Source: Cribrihabitans_A neustonicus (GTDB lineage: Bacteria; Pseudomonadota; Alphaproteobacteria; Rhodobacterales; Rhodobacteraceae). Taken from it: a stretch of DNA of 64,000 nucleotides. The notes beneath the pieces are model-generated. The model was given only the letters and a program-made list of their open reading frames with translations, was not told the origin of the DNA and did not search any database. The position numbers and the translations under genes are program-made. The number at the start of each line of letters is the position of its first letter. Position 1 is the first letter of the stretch. Below are positions 51,319 to 60,829 of the stretch, piece by piece. Location: NCBI RefSeq assembly GCF_048820895.1, contig NZ_JBMERQ010000004.1, positions 1-64,000 of the forward strand. The letters are read 5' to 3'.

Positions 51319-53328
51319 TCATTTGCCGGAAAAGCCGATCCGGTCCAAAAGGGCGCCAAAGGCGTCGCGTTCCTCGCGATTGAGACGCGCACCGTTCTCA
51401 CCCACATCATACTGCGCCTTATCCTCATTTTCGCTGCGCACCGCGCGGTTGCGGGCCTCCGCGGCCTGGCCCAGGCGCCAGGTCAGGGCCTCGTCGGCCA
51501 GCCCGCTCAGATCCTCGGTGGCCTCCGCCAGTTCCGCGTCCAGCCCGCGCCCTGCTTCCAGTTTCGCAAATTCCTCTGCCAGGGTCATTGCGGCCAGTTC
51601 GGTGTCGCCGGGTTTGCGCAGGCTGGGGATGATTGCCACATGGCGCAGCGCATAGAGGTTTTCAAGGGCATGCGGGCCCAGCGCCCAATCTATTTCCTCG
51701 CGCAGCCGCTCCGGCGCTTCAATCCCCACCCGCAAGACCAGGTCACGCAGCGCCGCCAGATCGGGGTCGGCGCACTGCAGCCGCTCCAGCCGCGTTTCAA
51801 ACTCTGCGATTACCGCGGGCGTGGTGATGGCGGTGGCCAGGATCACCGCCTCGCGCATGCGGGCAAAGGCAGTCTCATCCGCCGCCGCGACCAGCGATGC
51901 GCGGGTAGTGGCGCGCGGCTGCGGCACCGGGCCGGGAAAGCCCTTGCCGCGCCAGGGCGCGCGCACGCCCTCGCGGAATCCGCCGCCCCCGCCGGGTTTC
52001 AGCTGGTAGCTGCCCTTGCTTCCGCCACTGCTGCTGCCGCGATTGCCGCGGAACAGCTGCCAGCGCAGCTCCTTGATGTCGTCGCCGTAGTGCTTGCGGA
52101 TCGAGGGATCGCGGATCAGCCGGATCTTTTCCCGCAAGGCTTTGTCGAGCGCCGCCTTGCGCTCGGGGCTGTCAAAGACCTTGCCCGCGGTCTCCCGCTG
52201 CCACAGGAGCTTCACCATCGGCATCGCCTGGTCCAGCACCGCCTGCACGGCCTCGGGCCCTTCGCTGCGGATCATGTCGTCGGGGTCCTTGCCCTCGGGC
52301 ATCAAGGCAAAGCGCAGGGACTTGCCCGCCTCCAGCAGCGGCAGCGCCAGGTCGATCAGCCGCATCGCCGCGCGCAGGCCCGCGGTGTCGCCATCCAGCG
52401 CAATGATCGGCTCGTCCGACATCCGCCACAGCATCTGCAGCTGGTTCTCGGTGACCGCGGTGCCCAAGGGGGCCACCGAGGACGGGAACCCGCCTTCGGC
52501 CAGCGCGATCACGTCCATGTAGCCCTCGGCCACGATCAAGGGCGCGCCGCGCCCCGAGGCCGCCCGCGCAGGCCCGTGGTTGTAGAGGCTGCGGCCCTTG
52601 TCGAACAGCTCGGTTTCGGGCGAGTTCAGGTATTTTGCGCTGTCATTCGGGTCCATCGCCCGGCCGCCAAAGGCAATCGCCCGGCCGCGCGCGTCGCGGA
52701 TCGGGAACATGATCCGGTTGCGGAAGGTGTCGTATGGCTTGCCGCCCTTGTTCGAGGGCTTGCCCAGCCCCGCGCCAAGGATCAGGTCCTCCGCCACGCC
52801 CTTGCCGCGCAGGTGGTCCCAGAGGTTCTGCCAGCCGTTCGGGGCAAAGCCGATCTCCCAGCGGTCGAGCGCGGGCGGCGTCAGCCCCCGGCGCTGCAGG
52901 TAGGCGCGCGCGTCCTGCGCCGCGCCGGTCTTGAGCTGCAGGCGGAAGAACTGCACCGCCTGCTCCATCACGTCGGCGAGCAGCGCCCGGCGGTCCTGCT
53001 TCTCCTGCGCGCGCGGGTCGCGCTTGGGCATCTCCAGCCCCGCTTCGCCCGCAAGGATCTCCACCGCCTCCATGAAGCTGACGTTTTCGGTCTCCTGCAC
53101 GAACTTCAGCGCATCGCCCTTCGCATGGCAGCCGAAGCAGTAATAGAACCCTTTGCGGTCCTCGACATGGAAGGACGCGGTCTTCTCGTGGTGGAAGGGG
53201 CACGGTCCCCAGTAGTCGCCCTTGCCCGGCTGCGACTTGCGCTGATCCCACATGACCTTGCGCCCGACAACGTCAGACAGGCTGACCCGGGTGCGGAGTT
53301 CATCAAGAAAGCCGGGCGGCAGAGACAT
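51319..53328 (-). CDS. dnaG: DNA primase
   Basis: This 669-residue enzyme lays RNA primers at the replication fork. The CHC2 zinc finger is CPFHHEKTASFHV ... YYCFGCHAKGD, the TOPRIM motifs are in IVAEGYMDVIALAEGG and ALDGDTAGL, and the C-terminal DnaB-binding region follows. It ends 135 bases before rpoD. Confidence 0.96.
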   Translation of the reverse strand: MSLPPGFLDELRTRVSLSDVVGRKVMWDQRKSQPGKGDYWGPCPFHHEKTASFHVEDRKGFYYCFGCHAKGDALKFVQETENVSFMEAVEILAGEAGLEMPKRDPRAQEKQDRRALLADVMEQAVQFFRLQLKTGAAQDARAYLQRRGLTPPALDRWEIGFAPNGWQNLWDHLRGKGVAEDLILGAGLGKPSNKGGKPYDTFRNRIMFPIRDARGRAIAFGGRAMDPNDSAKYLNSPETELFDKGRSLYNHGPARAASGRGAPLIVAEGYMDVIALAEGGFPSSVAPLGTAVTENQLQMLWRMSDEPIIALDGDTAGLRAAMRLIDLALPLLEAGKSLRFALMPEGKDPDDMIRSEGPEAVQAVLDQAMPMVKLLWQRETAGKVFDSPERKAALDKALREKIRLIRDPSIRKHYGDDIKELRWQLFRGNRGSSSGGSKGSYQLKPGGGGGFREGVRAPWRGKGFPGPVPQPRATTRASLVAAADETAFARMREAVILATAITTPAVIAEFETRLERLQCADPDLAALRDLVLRVGIEAPERLREEIDWALGPHALENLYALRHVAIIPSLRKPGDTELAAMTLAEEFAKLEAGRGLDAELAEATEDLSGLADEALTWRLGQAAEARNRAVRSENEDKAQYDVGENGARLNREERDAFGALLDRIGFSGK

Positions 53329-53329
53329 A

Positions 53330-53668
53330 TCAGTTCGACTTCAGATGTTTCTTCATTTCCTGGATCTGATCCCAGTTCTCCAGGCACTGCTGTTCAAAGA
53401 TGGCACCCAGATCCGCATTGCGCAGGTCGCGCCGCTTCATCGCGTAGACATGCGCAGAAAGCTGCGGGATCGCATTGGAGTAGGCGTCGGGCCAGTCCGG
53501 CCCGCTGGCCAGAATCACCTGCTCCACCTCCTCCTGCGGCACCCGGTCGAGCCGCGCCTTTTGCACCGCGGCCATCACCTGGCCTTGATACTTGCAGCTT
53601 TCTTCCTTGGTTTCAGAAGCATAGGCCGGCGCCGCCAGCAGCGCAGCGGCGAGGAAAATGCGGATCAT
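53330..53668 (-). CDS. Small periplasmic protein, unknown
   Basis: This 112-residue protein has a signal peptide (MIRIFLAAALLAAPAYAS) and a short mature domain with two Cys (ESCKYQGQVM and FEQQCLEN) that could form one disulfide. The spacing is consistent with a helical hairpin. The stop is one base from the dnaG start, so the two may be cotranscribed. The family is not recognised. Confidence 0.75.
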   Translation of the reverse strand: MIRIFLAAALLAAPAYASETKEESCKYQGQVMAAVQKARLDRVPQEEVEQVILASGPDWPDAYSNAIPQLSAHVYAMKRRDLRNADLGAIFEQQCLENWDQIQEMKKHLKSN

Positions 53669-53705
53669 GGATCAGCTCCGGGAATCAGTTCGTGATCCAC
53701 GGAGG

Positions 53706-54251
53706 TTACCCCCGCGCCGCCACAGCTTCCATGGCTGTTTTCAGATCATGAACCAGAGTCGCCGCCATCGAGCGGAACACCATGATGCGGAACGCGTCCG
53801 GCCCCACGCGCGTGATAGAGGCCATCATGTGTTTCAATTCGCTGCGCGCGGTATGGCCTTCGGGGAAGGCGCGCGCCCGCAAATCCACCGGCACCAGACG
53901 CGCCAGCACGTCCTCCGCGCGCTCGCCCTCTAGCCGCACCACCGCCCAGGCGTCGCTCTGATCGGTGAGGGCGGCATGTCCCGCAAGCCCCGCATCCGGC
54001 GCCGCACCGAGCAGGAGCGCCATGTCCCTCCCGAACCACAGCGCCTCTACGCCATCGCGTGTCAGGGCGCGGTTTGGCTCGGGAAAGCCCACGCCATGCG
54101 CGGCCTCCATCGCCTTGCCCAGCGCGTCCTGCCGGCCCGTGTAGGGCGCAACGCTCCACATCGCCCCCACATGCTCCTCGCTCAGCCGCATACCGCCGGT
54201 CACTGCGGGCAGAAGCCCCGCGCAGGAACTTCTTGCTACCAACTCAGCCAC
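53706..54251 (-). CDS. soxG: Sarcosine oxidase gamma subunit
   Basis: This 181-residue subunit of heterotetrameric sarcosine oxidase begins with GTG 54251, overlapping soxA by 8 bases. The region LKHMMASITRVGPDAFRIMVFRSMAATLVHDL is the conserved C-terminus of SoxG/TrmE-like folds. The enzyme oxidises sarcosine to glycine, formaldehyde-tetrahydrofolate and H2O2. Earlier in-frame codons lie inside soxA and are rejected. Confidence 0.9.
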   Translation of the reverse strand: MAELVARSSCAGLLPAVTGGMRLSEEHVGAMWSVAPYTGRQDALGKAMEAAHGVGFPEPNRALTRDGVEALWFGRDMALLLGAAPDAGLAGHAALTDQSDAWAVVRLEGERAEDVLARLVPVDLRARAFPEGHTARSELKHMMASITRVGPDAFRIMVFRSMAATLVHDLKTAMEAVAARG

Positions 54252-57198
54252 GCGCCCGCCCTCCTTCGGGGTCAACAAATACCGGAGATACCACCTCGCA
54301 CAGCGTATCCACCCCGCGCATGTGGTCGACCAGCCGCACCGTTTCGCCAATCCGCTCCGGCCCTTCCTTCAGGAAGCCAAGCCCGATGGGATGGCCCAGC
54401 GCGGGGGAGAAACCGGCCGAGGTCACATAGCCCTGATCCGCCGCCCGCTCGACCGGATCGCCGGGGGTGAAAAGATGCGCGCCCGCGGTGATCTCTTTTG
54501 CCGCACCCGCAGGCTTCAAGCCGACCAGCCGCATCCGGTCCTCCGCCACCAGGCCTTCGCGCGCGGCCATTGCCTTGCCTATGAAGTGCTTCTGTTTCGA
54601 CAGCATTCCCTGCAGGCCTAGGTCAAAAGCCGTCACCGTGCCGTTGATCTCTGCATGGGTAATCAGCCCCTTCTCGATCCGGAGCACATTCAGCGCTTCC
54701 ATCCCGTAGGCCCCGCCGCCCAAGCCCTCGGCCCGTTTCAGCAGCTCCCGGTACAGGCTCTCGCCATAGCGCGCAGGCACGGCGAGCTCATAGGCCAGCT
54801 CGCCCGAGAAGGAGATCCGGAACAAGCGCCCCCGGACGCCCAGCACGGAGACCTCGCCGCAGGCCATGAAGGGCCAGCTTGCACTGTCAAGCTCCTGCTC
54901 CAGCAGGTTTCTCAGAAGCTCCCGGGACTTCGGCCCGGCCACGGCAAACTGCGCCCATTGCTCGGTGACCGAGGTAAAGCGCACGTTCCACTCCGGCCGC
55001 AGCACCTGGGAGGCAAACTCCAGATGCGCCATCACCTCCCCCGCGGCGGCGGTGGTGGTGGTCATCACATAGTGGTTCTCCCCCAGCCGCGCGGTGGTGC
55101 CGTCATCCATGACAAACCCGTCCTCGCGCAGCATCAGCCCATAGCGCACGCGGCCCGGCTTCAAGGTGCGGAACGTGTTGGTGTAGACGAAATCCAGCAG
55201 CTTGCCCGCATCCGGCCCCTGAATGTCGATCTTGCCGAGGGTCGAGACGTCGCAGATCCCCACCGAGGTGCGCACCATCGCAGCCTCGCGGTCGCAGGAC
55301 TGGCGCCAATGGGTCTCCCCTGCCTTGGGGAACCAGGCAGCCCGGTACCACAGCCCAGCCTCCAGCTGCTCGGCACCCCGCGCCGCGCTCTCCCGGTGCG
55401 AGGTGAGGAAACGCTGCGGCTTGAAACCCGCATCCGCGGCCCCCGCCCCCATCGCCCCGATCGCCACCGGCACAAAGGGCGGGCGGAAGGTGGTGGTGCC
55501 GGTCTCCGGGATCGTGCGCCCGGTGGCATCGGCCAGCACGGCCAGCGCGGAGACGTTCGAGTTCTTGCCCTGATCGGTCGCCATGCCTTGCGTGGTATAG
55601 CGCTTCATGTGCTCGACCGAGCGGAAGTTCTCCGCCGCCGCCTGCTGAACGTCTTTCACAGTCACATCGTTCTGGAAGTCGAGCCAGGCACGCCCCTTGC
55701 CGGGCACCGCCCAAAGCGGCGTGATGCGGTAGGGATCGTCCTCCGCTTCCGGCAGCTCCGCCGCGGGCGCTTGCCGGCCCAGCGCCTCCAGCACCTGCTC
55801 CGCCGCCGCCGCGCCCTCCCGCAGGCAGCCCGCGGTGGAGAAGGCGCCGTTGCAGGCCCCCGCCGCCAGCATCCCTGGCACCGCCCCCTCGGCAGGCACG
55901 AAAGCCGCCAGATCGCGCCGCCAGACCGGCCGCGCGTTCAGATGGCAGGTGAGATGCACCGAGGGGTTCCAGCCACCCGACATCGCGAGGCAGTCGGTCT
56001 GTATCTTCTCCTCACCGCGGACCGAGCGCAGGGTGATGCTTTCCAATCGCCGCCGCCCCGCCGCGTCGCAAACCTGCGCGCCGCGGATCACCGGCCAACT
56101 GCCGCCGCCGCGCTCGGCGGGGCCGTCATGGCGGCTGTCGATCACCGCCGCCACATGCACGCCCGCTGCCGCCAGATCGCGCGCGGTGCGGTGCGCCTGG
56201 TCGTTGTTGCCAAAAACAGTCACCCGCTCGCCCGGCGCCACGCCCCAGCGGTTCAGGTAGGTCCGCACCGCACCCGCCATCATGATCCCCGGCCGGTCGT
56301 TGTTGCGGAAGGCCACCGGCCGCTCGATCGCACCCGCCGCCAGCACCGCGTGCTTCGCGGCAATCCGCCAGAAACACTCCCGCGGCAGCTTGCTCCCCTT
56401 TGCCGCATGGCTGCGCGGCAGGTGGTGGGAGACCCGCTCCAAGGCGCCGTAGGTGCCCTGGTCATAGGCCCCGGTGACGGCGGTGCGGGGCATCAGCCGG
56501 ACGTTCTCCATCGCCGCGAGCTCCGCCACGGCCTCCTCTGCCCACAGGTGCCCCGGCTTGCCGCCAACCTCATCCCGCTCGGCCAGCAGGCGGCCGCCGA
56601 AATGACTGTCCTCCTCGCAGAGGATCACATCCGCCCCGGCGCGCCCGGCCTGCAAGGCGGCCATCAGCCCGGCCGGCCCGGACCCGATCACCAGCACGTC
56701 GCAGAAGGCATAGGCCTTCTCATAAGTGTCCGCGTCCACCTCGCCCGAAAGCGCACCCAGTCCCGCCGCCCGGCGAATCGCGGGCTCGTAAAGCTTCTCC
56801 CAGAACCCAGCGGGCCACATGAAGGTCTTGTAGTAGAACCCGGCGCCAAGAAAGGGCGCGGCGAGGTCATTCACCGCCAGCAGGTCCCGCTCCAGCGACG
56901 GCCAGCGATTCTGGCTCCGCGCCTCCAACCCGTCGTAGAGCTCCTGACGAGTGGCGCGCACGTTTGGATCCTGATGCGCGCCGCCGCCGATGGTGACCAG
57001 CGCGTTCGGCTCCTCACTGCCCGCGGTCAGCACACCGCGCGGGCGGTGGTACTTGAAAGACCGCCCCACCAGATGTACCCCGTTGGCCAGCAGCGCCGCC
57101 GCCAGCGGCTCGCCTTCAAGCCCCATCATATGGCGCCCGTCGAAGGAGAAGGAGACCGGCCGCGCCTCCGGGTTCAGCCCCTTGCCCGCCAGCCTCAT
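54244..57198 (-). CDS. soxA: Sarcosine oxidase alpha subunit
   Basis: This 984-residue subunit has an N-terminal segment (PVSFSFDGRHMMGLEGEPLAAAL), an NAD/FAD Rossmann motif (VLVIGSGPAGLMAALQAGR, near 175), a second nucleotide-binding region (VTVFGNNDQAHRTARDLAAAG) and a C-terminal GcvT-like aminomethyl-tetrahydrofolate domain from about 600. It starts by overlapping soxD (ATGA). Confidence 0.94.
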   Translation of the reverse strand: MRLAGKGLNPEARPVSFSFDGRHMMGLEGEPLAAALLANGVHLVGRSFKYHRPRGVLTAGSEEPNALVTIGGGAHQDPNVRATRQELYDGLEARSQNRWPSLERDLLAVNDLAAPFLGAGFYYKTFMWPAGFWEKLYEPAIRRAAGLGALSGEVDADTYEKAYAFCDVLVIGSGPAGLMAALQAGRAGADVILCEEDSHFGGRLLAERDEVGGKPGHLWAEEAVAELAAMENVRLMPRTAVTGAYDQGTYGALERVSHHLPRSHAAKGSKLPRECFWRIAAKHAVLAAGAIERPVAFRNNDRPGIMMAGAVRTYLNRWGVAPGERVTVFGNNDQAHRTARDLAAAGVHVAAVIDSRHDGPAERGGGSWPVIRGAQVCDAAGRRRLESITLRSVRGEEKIQTDCLAMSGGWNPSVHLTCHLNARPVWRRDLAAFVPAEGAVPGMLAAGACNGAFSTAGCLREGAAAAEQVLEALGRQAPAAELPEAEDDPYRITPLWAVPGKGRAWLDFQNDVTVKDVQQAAAENFRSVEHMKRYTTQGMATDQGKNSNVSALAVLADATGRTIPETGTTTFRPPFVPVAIGAMGAGAADAGFKPQRFLTSHRESAARGAEQLEAGLWYRAAWFPKAGETHWRQSCDREAAMVRTSVGICDVSTLGKIDIQGPDAGKLLDFVYTNTFRTLKPGRVRYGLMLREDGFVMDDGTTARLGENHYVMTTTTAAAGEVMAHLEFASQVLRPEWNVRFTSVTEQWAQFAVAGPKSRELLRNLLEQELDSASWPFMACGEVSVLGVRGRLFRISFSGELAYELAVPARYGESLYRELLKRAEGLGGGAYGMEALNVLRIEKGLITHAEINGTVTAFDLGLQGMLSKQKHFIGKAMAAREGLVAEDRMRLVGLKPAGAAKEITAGAHLFTPGDPVERAADQGYVTSAGFSPALGHPIGLGFLKEGPERIGETVRLVDHMRGVDTLCEVVSPVFVDPEGGRARG

Positions 57199-57464
57199 GC
57201 CGCGCCTCCCAGCCCGGCATCCGCCGCCAGCTGCACGCCCAGCACCGCGTGACTCACGGTATCGCGGGTCACCACCAGCCAGGTGCCGCAGCCCATCTCG
57301 TGATACCAAAGCTCATCCAGCCGCCCGGCCGGGTTTCCGCGCAGGTGCAGATAGCGGTGCCAAGCCTCCAGCCCGGCATTCTCCGCAGGCCGCACGACCG
57401 CGGCCCCCTTGACGGAAAACTCCCGCCGGTCTCTTTCACCGCAGATCGGACAGCAGACCCTCAT
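57195..57464 (-). CDS. soxD: Sarcosine oxidase delta subunit
   Basis: This 89-residue zinc subunit carries the CCPICGERDRREF knuckle and the aromatic signature LEAWHRYLHLRGNPAGRLDELWYHEMGCG. Its stop overlaps the soxA ATG. Its ribosome site (AAGGAGCGGGGG) lies at the very edge of extragenic repeat copy C. Confidence 0.93.
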   Translation of the reverse strand: MRVCCPICGERDRREFSVKGAAVVRPAENAGLEAWHRYLHLRGNPAGRLDELWYHEMGCGTWLVVTRDTVSHAVLGVQLAADAGLGGAA

Positions 57465-57477
57465 GTCCCCCGCTCCT

Positions 57478-57534
57478 TCATCTTGCCGGAAATACTCCGG
57501 GGGTGAGGCCGCCAGGCCGAGGGGGCAGCGCCCC
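57478..57534 (-). repeat. Extragenic repeat family, copy C, inside the sox operon
   Basis: The minus strand reads CTCGGCCTGGCGGCCTCACC then CGGAGTATTTCCGGCAAGAT, close to copies A and B. It occupies most of the 90-bp gap between soxB and soxD. Confidence 0.8.
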
Positions 57535-57554
57535 CTTTCGCAGCAGCGGCCGGT

Positions 57555-58808
57555 TCAATGCATGTTATGCTGGGCACCGGTCCCCTCCTCATCCATCAGC
57601 CCGCGGCCGCTGCGGAACCGGTCGAGCCGGAACCGCTCCGCCGCCGGATGCGGGCGGCCGGTGGCAATCAGATGCGCATAGGCATGGCCCGAGCCGGGCG
57701 TCGCCTTGAAGCCGCCATAGCACCAGCCGCAGTTCAGATAGAGCCCGTCGACAGGCGCATGATCGATGATCGGCGAGCCATCCGGCGTCATGTCCATGAT
57801 CCCGCCCCAGCTGCGCAGCAGCCGCGCCTTGCCGATGGCGGGCAGCATCGCCATGCAGGCCTCCATCGTGTGCTCCGCCATCGGCAGGTTGCCGCGCGCC
57901 GCGTAGGACGCGTAGAAATCCAGGTAGCTGCCGAACACCAGCCCGCCCTTGTCCGACTGGCTGATATAAAGATGCCCCTCGGCAAAGGTGATCACGTGGT
58001 TGATGATGGGCTTCAGCCCCTCGCTCACGAAGGCCTGCAGCACGTGGCTTTCGATCGGCAGGGTGAGCCCCGCCATCGCCGCCACCTGCCCCGAGCGCCC
58101 CGCCGCCGCCAGCGCCACCTTTTTGGCACGGATCACCCCGCGCGAGGTCTGCACGCCGGTGACCCTGCCGCCCTCCACGTCGATCCCGGTCACCTCGCAA
58201 TTCTGGATCAGGTCCACCCCGCGCATGTCCGCCCCGCGGGCATAACCCCAGGCCACCGCATCATGGCGCGCGGTGCCCGCCCGGCGCTGCATCAGCGCCC
58301 CCATGATCGGGAAGCGGTTGCTCTCGTAGTTCAGGAACGGCGCCAGCCTGCGGAGCTGCCCGCGGTCCAGGATCTCGGCATCGTCGCCCTGGTTCACGAT
58401 GGCATTGCCCCGGCGCACCGCCGCATCGCGCTGGCCGTCGTTGTGAAAGACGTTCAGGATACCGCGCTGCGACATCATCGCGTTGTAGTTAAGGTCCTGC
58501 TCCAGCCCCTCCCAGAGCTTCAGCGAATGCGAATAGAACTCGGAGTTGCCCGGCAGGTAGTAGTTCGCGCGCACGATGGTGGTGTTGCGCCCGACGCTGC
58601 CGCCGCCGAGATAGCCCTTCTCCAGCACCGCGACATTGGTGATGCCGTGCTCTTTGGCAAGGTAATAGGCGGTGGCCAGCCCATGCCCTCCGCCGCCGAC
58701 GATCACCACGTCATATTGCGCCTTGGGCTCCGGGTCGCGCCACTGCGGCCGCCAGCCCTTGTTGCCGGTGATCCCCTCGCGCAGCACGCGCCAGCCCGAA
58801 AACCGCAT
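57555..58808 (-). CDS. soxB: Sarcosine oxidase beta subunit
   Basis: This 417-residue flavoprotein carries the FAD motif DVVIVGGGGHGLATAYYLAK near residue 33 and the LGGGSVGRNTTIVRANY segment typical of SoxB, which also holds covalent FMN. It is the first gene of soxB-soxD-soxA-soxG. ATG 58808 has GGGAG 9 bases upstream; the longer frame (from 58883) adds no family sequence. Confidence 0.94.
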   Translation of the reverse strand: MRFSGWRVLREGITGNKGWRPQWRDPEPKAQYDVVIVGGGGHGLATAYYLAKEHGITNVAVLEKGYLGGGSVGRNTTIVRANYYLPGNSEFYSHSLKLWEGLEQDLNYNAMMSQRGILNVFHNDGQRDAAVRRGNAIVNQGDDAEILDRGQLRRLAPFLNYESNRFPIMGALMQRRAGTARHDAVAWGYARGADMRGVDLIQNCEVTGIDVEGGRVTGVQTSRGVIRAKKVALAAAGRSGQVAAMAGLTLPIESHVLQAFVSEGLKPIINHVITFAEGHLYISQSDKGGLVFGSYLDFYASYAARGNLPMAEHTMEACMAMLPAIGKARLLRSWGGIMDMTPDGSPIIDHAPVDGLYLNCGWCYGGFKATPGSGHAYAHLIATGRPHPAAERFRLDRFRSGRGLMDEEGTGAQHNMH

Positions 58809-58933
58809 GCTCATTCTCCCCATCAGTGCGCCGCCAATGGCCCCGCAGCGCGGCTGGCCGCAGGACATACGAACTGAGCACATCTGTCCAGTCCAAAGTT
58901 ACCACCCTGTGTCCGCCTTCCGGGAGGGCCGGA

Positions 58934-59133
58934 TCACCCGCAGCAGTTCTTTCCCTGTTGCCCCGGCCGACAAGGCACCGTGCCATAAGAGCGAGTGACG
59001 CAGCAATCCCCCACCTTTGGCCGCAGCAGGGCCCAAAAGTAGGGCACCCATAAAACCGCTGGCAGGCGTCTGCCGCGTGCCCGCACTCCGGGCAGGTCAG
59101 CGCGCTGTCAGGCGCAAAGGTCGGCTCTGGCAT
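58934..59133 (-). pseudogene. GDCCV-motif protein gene, frameshifted
   Basis: From ATG 59133 the frame reads LTCPECGHAA...DACQRFYGCPTFG, the N-terminal zinc-ribbon half of a small family whose proteins end GDCCVxCSYGxVPCP...CCG. The second half appears in another frame as RPKVGDCCVTRSYGTVPCRP and ends KNCCG at TGA 58934-58936. A single base is missing near 59039-59045 (where TGCGG-type sequence would be expected). With that base restored the protein would be 66 residues. The read-through of the original frame instead gives an unrelated tail. It is a recent pseudogene or a sequencing indel. Confidence 0.65.
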
Positions 59134-59340
59134 TGTCCCGCCTCGCCGCGAGCCGCTCCGGGAGACAGCCTACACGATCCTGCCCCCTACACGATCCTGC
59201 CCGCGCCAAACACCAAGCCGGTTCCGCCTTTATCGCGGAACAAGGCCGTAGGGCGCCGCATGCCGGGGATGCCCGGTCTACCGCCTGAAAGCAGGCCAGC
59301 ATTCCCCAATACCTGGCAGTGCGCCCTGCAGCCCAATGAA

Positions 59341-59376
59341 AGGAAAACGGGGCGGAAGGTTTCCCCTCCGCCCCGT
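59341..59376 (-). terminator. Rho-independent terminator of gdhA
   Basis: On the minus strand a 10-bp stem ACGGGGCGGA/TCCGCCCCGT is followed by TTTTCC, 22 bases past the gdhA stop. Confidence 0.88.
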
Positions 59377-59398
59377 AATCCCTCGCCGACAGCCCTGG

Positions 59399-60829
59399 TT
59401 ACAGGCCCTTGGCGTGGTAGCTCTTGGCAACCTTGTCGATCGACACCAGATAGGCGGCGGTGCGCAGGTCGGTGACGTCGTCCCGGCTGTGCCAGACCTC
59501 GCGCATCGACTGGTAGGCCACCCGCATGGTGTCATCGAGCCCCGAGCGCACCAGCTCCAGCTCGCCCGCGCCCTTCAGGTATTTTTCCTTGAACCGCGGA
59601 TCCAGCGTCCAGGTCTTGCCCAGGCTCTCCGACAGCTTCTCCAGCTCGTCGATGACCAGCTGGTGGCGCGCCTCTTCCTGGCGCCGCTGCATGCGGCCAA
59701 AGCGGATGTGGCTGAGGTTCTTGACCCACTCGAAATAGGACACGGTCACGCCGCCGGCGTTGGCATACATGTCGGGGATGATCACGCAGCCCTTCTTGCG
59801 CAGAATCTCGTCCGCGCCCGCGGTGACCGGGCCGTTTGCGGCCTCGATGATCAGCGGCGCCTTGATGCGCTCGGCGTTCTCGAGGTTGATCACCCCTTCC
59901 AGCGCCGCCGGGATCAGGATGTCGCATTCCTCCTCCAGGAGCACCGCGCCGTTCTCGACAAACTGGGCGTCGGGGTAGCCGGTGATGCCGCCGTGCTTGA
60001 CGATCCAGTTGTGCACCGCCTCCACGTCGAGCCCGTCGGCGCTGTAAAGCCCGCCGTCGCGCTCGATAATGCCGGTGATGCGGGCGCCGTCCTCCCCGGC
60101 CAGGAAGGTTGCGGCGTGGTAGCCCACGTTGCCCAGCCCCTGCACGATGACGCGTTTGCCCTCCAGGGTGCCGGTCAGTCCGGCGGCGGCCATGTCATCG
60201 GGGTGGCGGAAGAACTCCCGCAGGGCGTATTGCACGCCGCGCCCCGTGGCCTCGACCCGGCCGGAGATGCCGCCGGCGTTGAGCGGCTTGCCGGTGACGC
60301 AGGCCTTCGAGTTGATGTCGGTGGTGTTCATCCGCGCGTACTGGTCGGCGATCCAGGCCATCTCCCGCTCACCGGTCCCCATGTCGGGGGCGGGCACGTT
60401 CTGCGACGGGTTGATCAGGTCGCGCTTGGCCAGCTCATAGGCGAAGCGGCGGGTGATCAGCTCCAGCTCGTGCTCTTCATACTCGCGCGGGTCGATGCAC
60501 AAGCCCCCCTTGGAGCCACCAAAGGGCGCTTCCACCAGCGCGCATTTGTAAGTCATCAGCGCCGCCAGCGCCTCCACCTCGTCCTGGTTCACCGCGGGCG
60601 AGTAGCGGATGCCGCCCTTCACGGGCTCCATATGCTCCGAATGCACCGAGCGGTAGCCGGTAAAGGTATGCATGGCACCGCGCAGGCGGACCCCGAACCG
60701 CACGACATAGGTCGCGTTGCAGACGCGGATCTTCTCCTCCAGCCCGGGCGGCAGGTCCATCAGGGAAACGGCTCTGTTGAACATCAGGTCCACGCTTTCG
60801 CGGAAACTGGGCTCTGTGCGGCTGCTCAT
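59399..60829 (-). CDS. gdhA: Glutamate dehydrogenase (Glu/Leu/Phe/Val family)
   Basis: This 476-residue enzyme interconverts glutamate and 2-oxoglutarate. The family site VKGGIRYSPAVNQDEVEALA and the catalytic-lysine motif PFGGSKGGL are clear, as is the Rossmann motif VIVQGLGNVGYHAATFL. ATG 60829 (MSSRTE) has GGAGAAG 5 bases before it; the frame extends eight codons upstream without support. A terminator follows. Confidence 0.95.
   Translation of the reverse strand: MSSRTEPSFRESVDLMFNRAVSLMDLPPGLEEKIRVCNATYVVRFGVRLRGAMHTFTGYRSVHSEHMEPVKGGIRYSPAVNQDEVEALAALMTYKCALVEAPFGGSKGGLCIDPREYEEHELELITRRFAYELAKRDLINPSQNVPAPDMGTGEREMAWIADQYARMNTTDINSKACVTGKPLNAGGISGRVEATGRGVQYALREFFRHPDDMAAAGLTGTLEGKRVIVQGLGNVGYHAATFLAGEDGARITGIIERDGGLYSADGLDVEAVHNWIVKHGGITGYPDAQFVENGAVLLEEECDILIPAALEGVINLENAERIKAPLIIEAANGPVTAGADEILRKKGCVIIPDMYANAGGVTVSYFEWVKNLSHIRFGRMQRRQEEARHQLVIDELEKLSESLGKTWTLDPRFKEKYLKGAGELELVRSGLDDTMRVAYQSMREVWHSRDDVTDLRTAAYLVSIDKVAKSYHAKGL

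Noticed and set aside
58711..58933. Continuation of the 59133 frame as a 140-residue gene
   Set aside because: Past 59040 the sequence is out of frame for the family and overlaps soxB.
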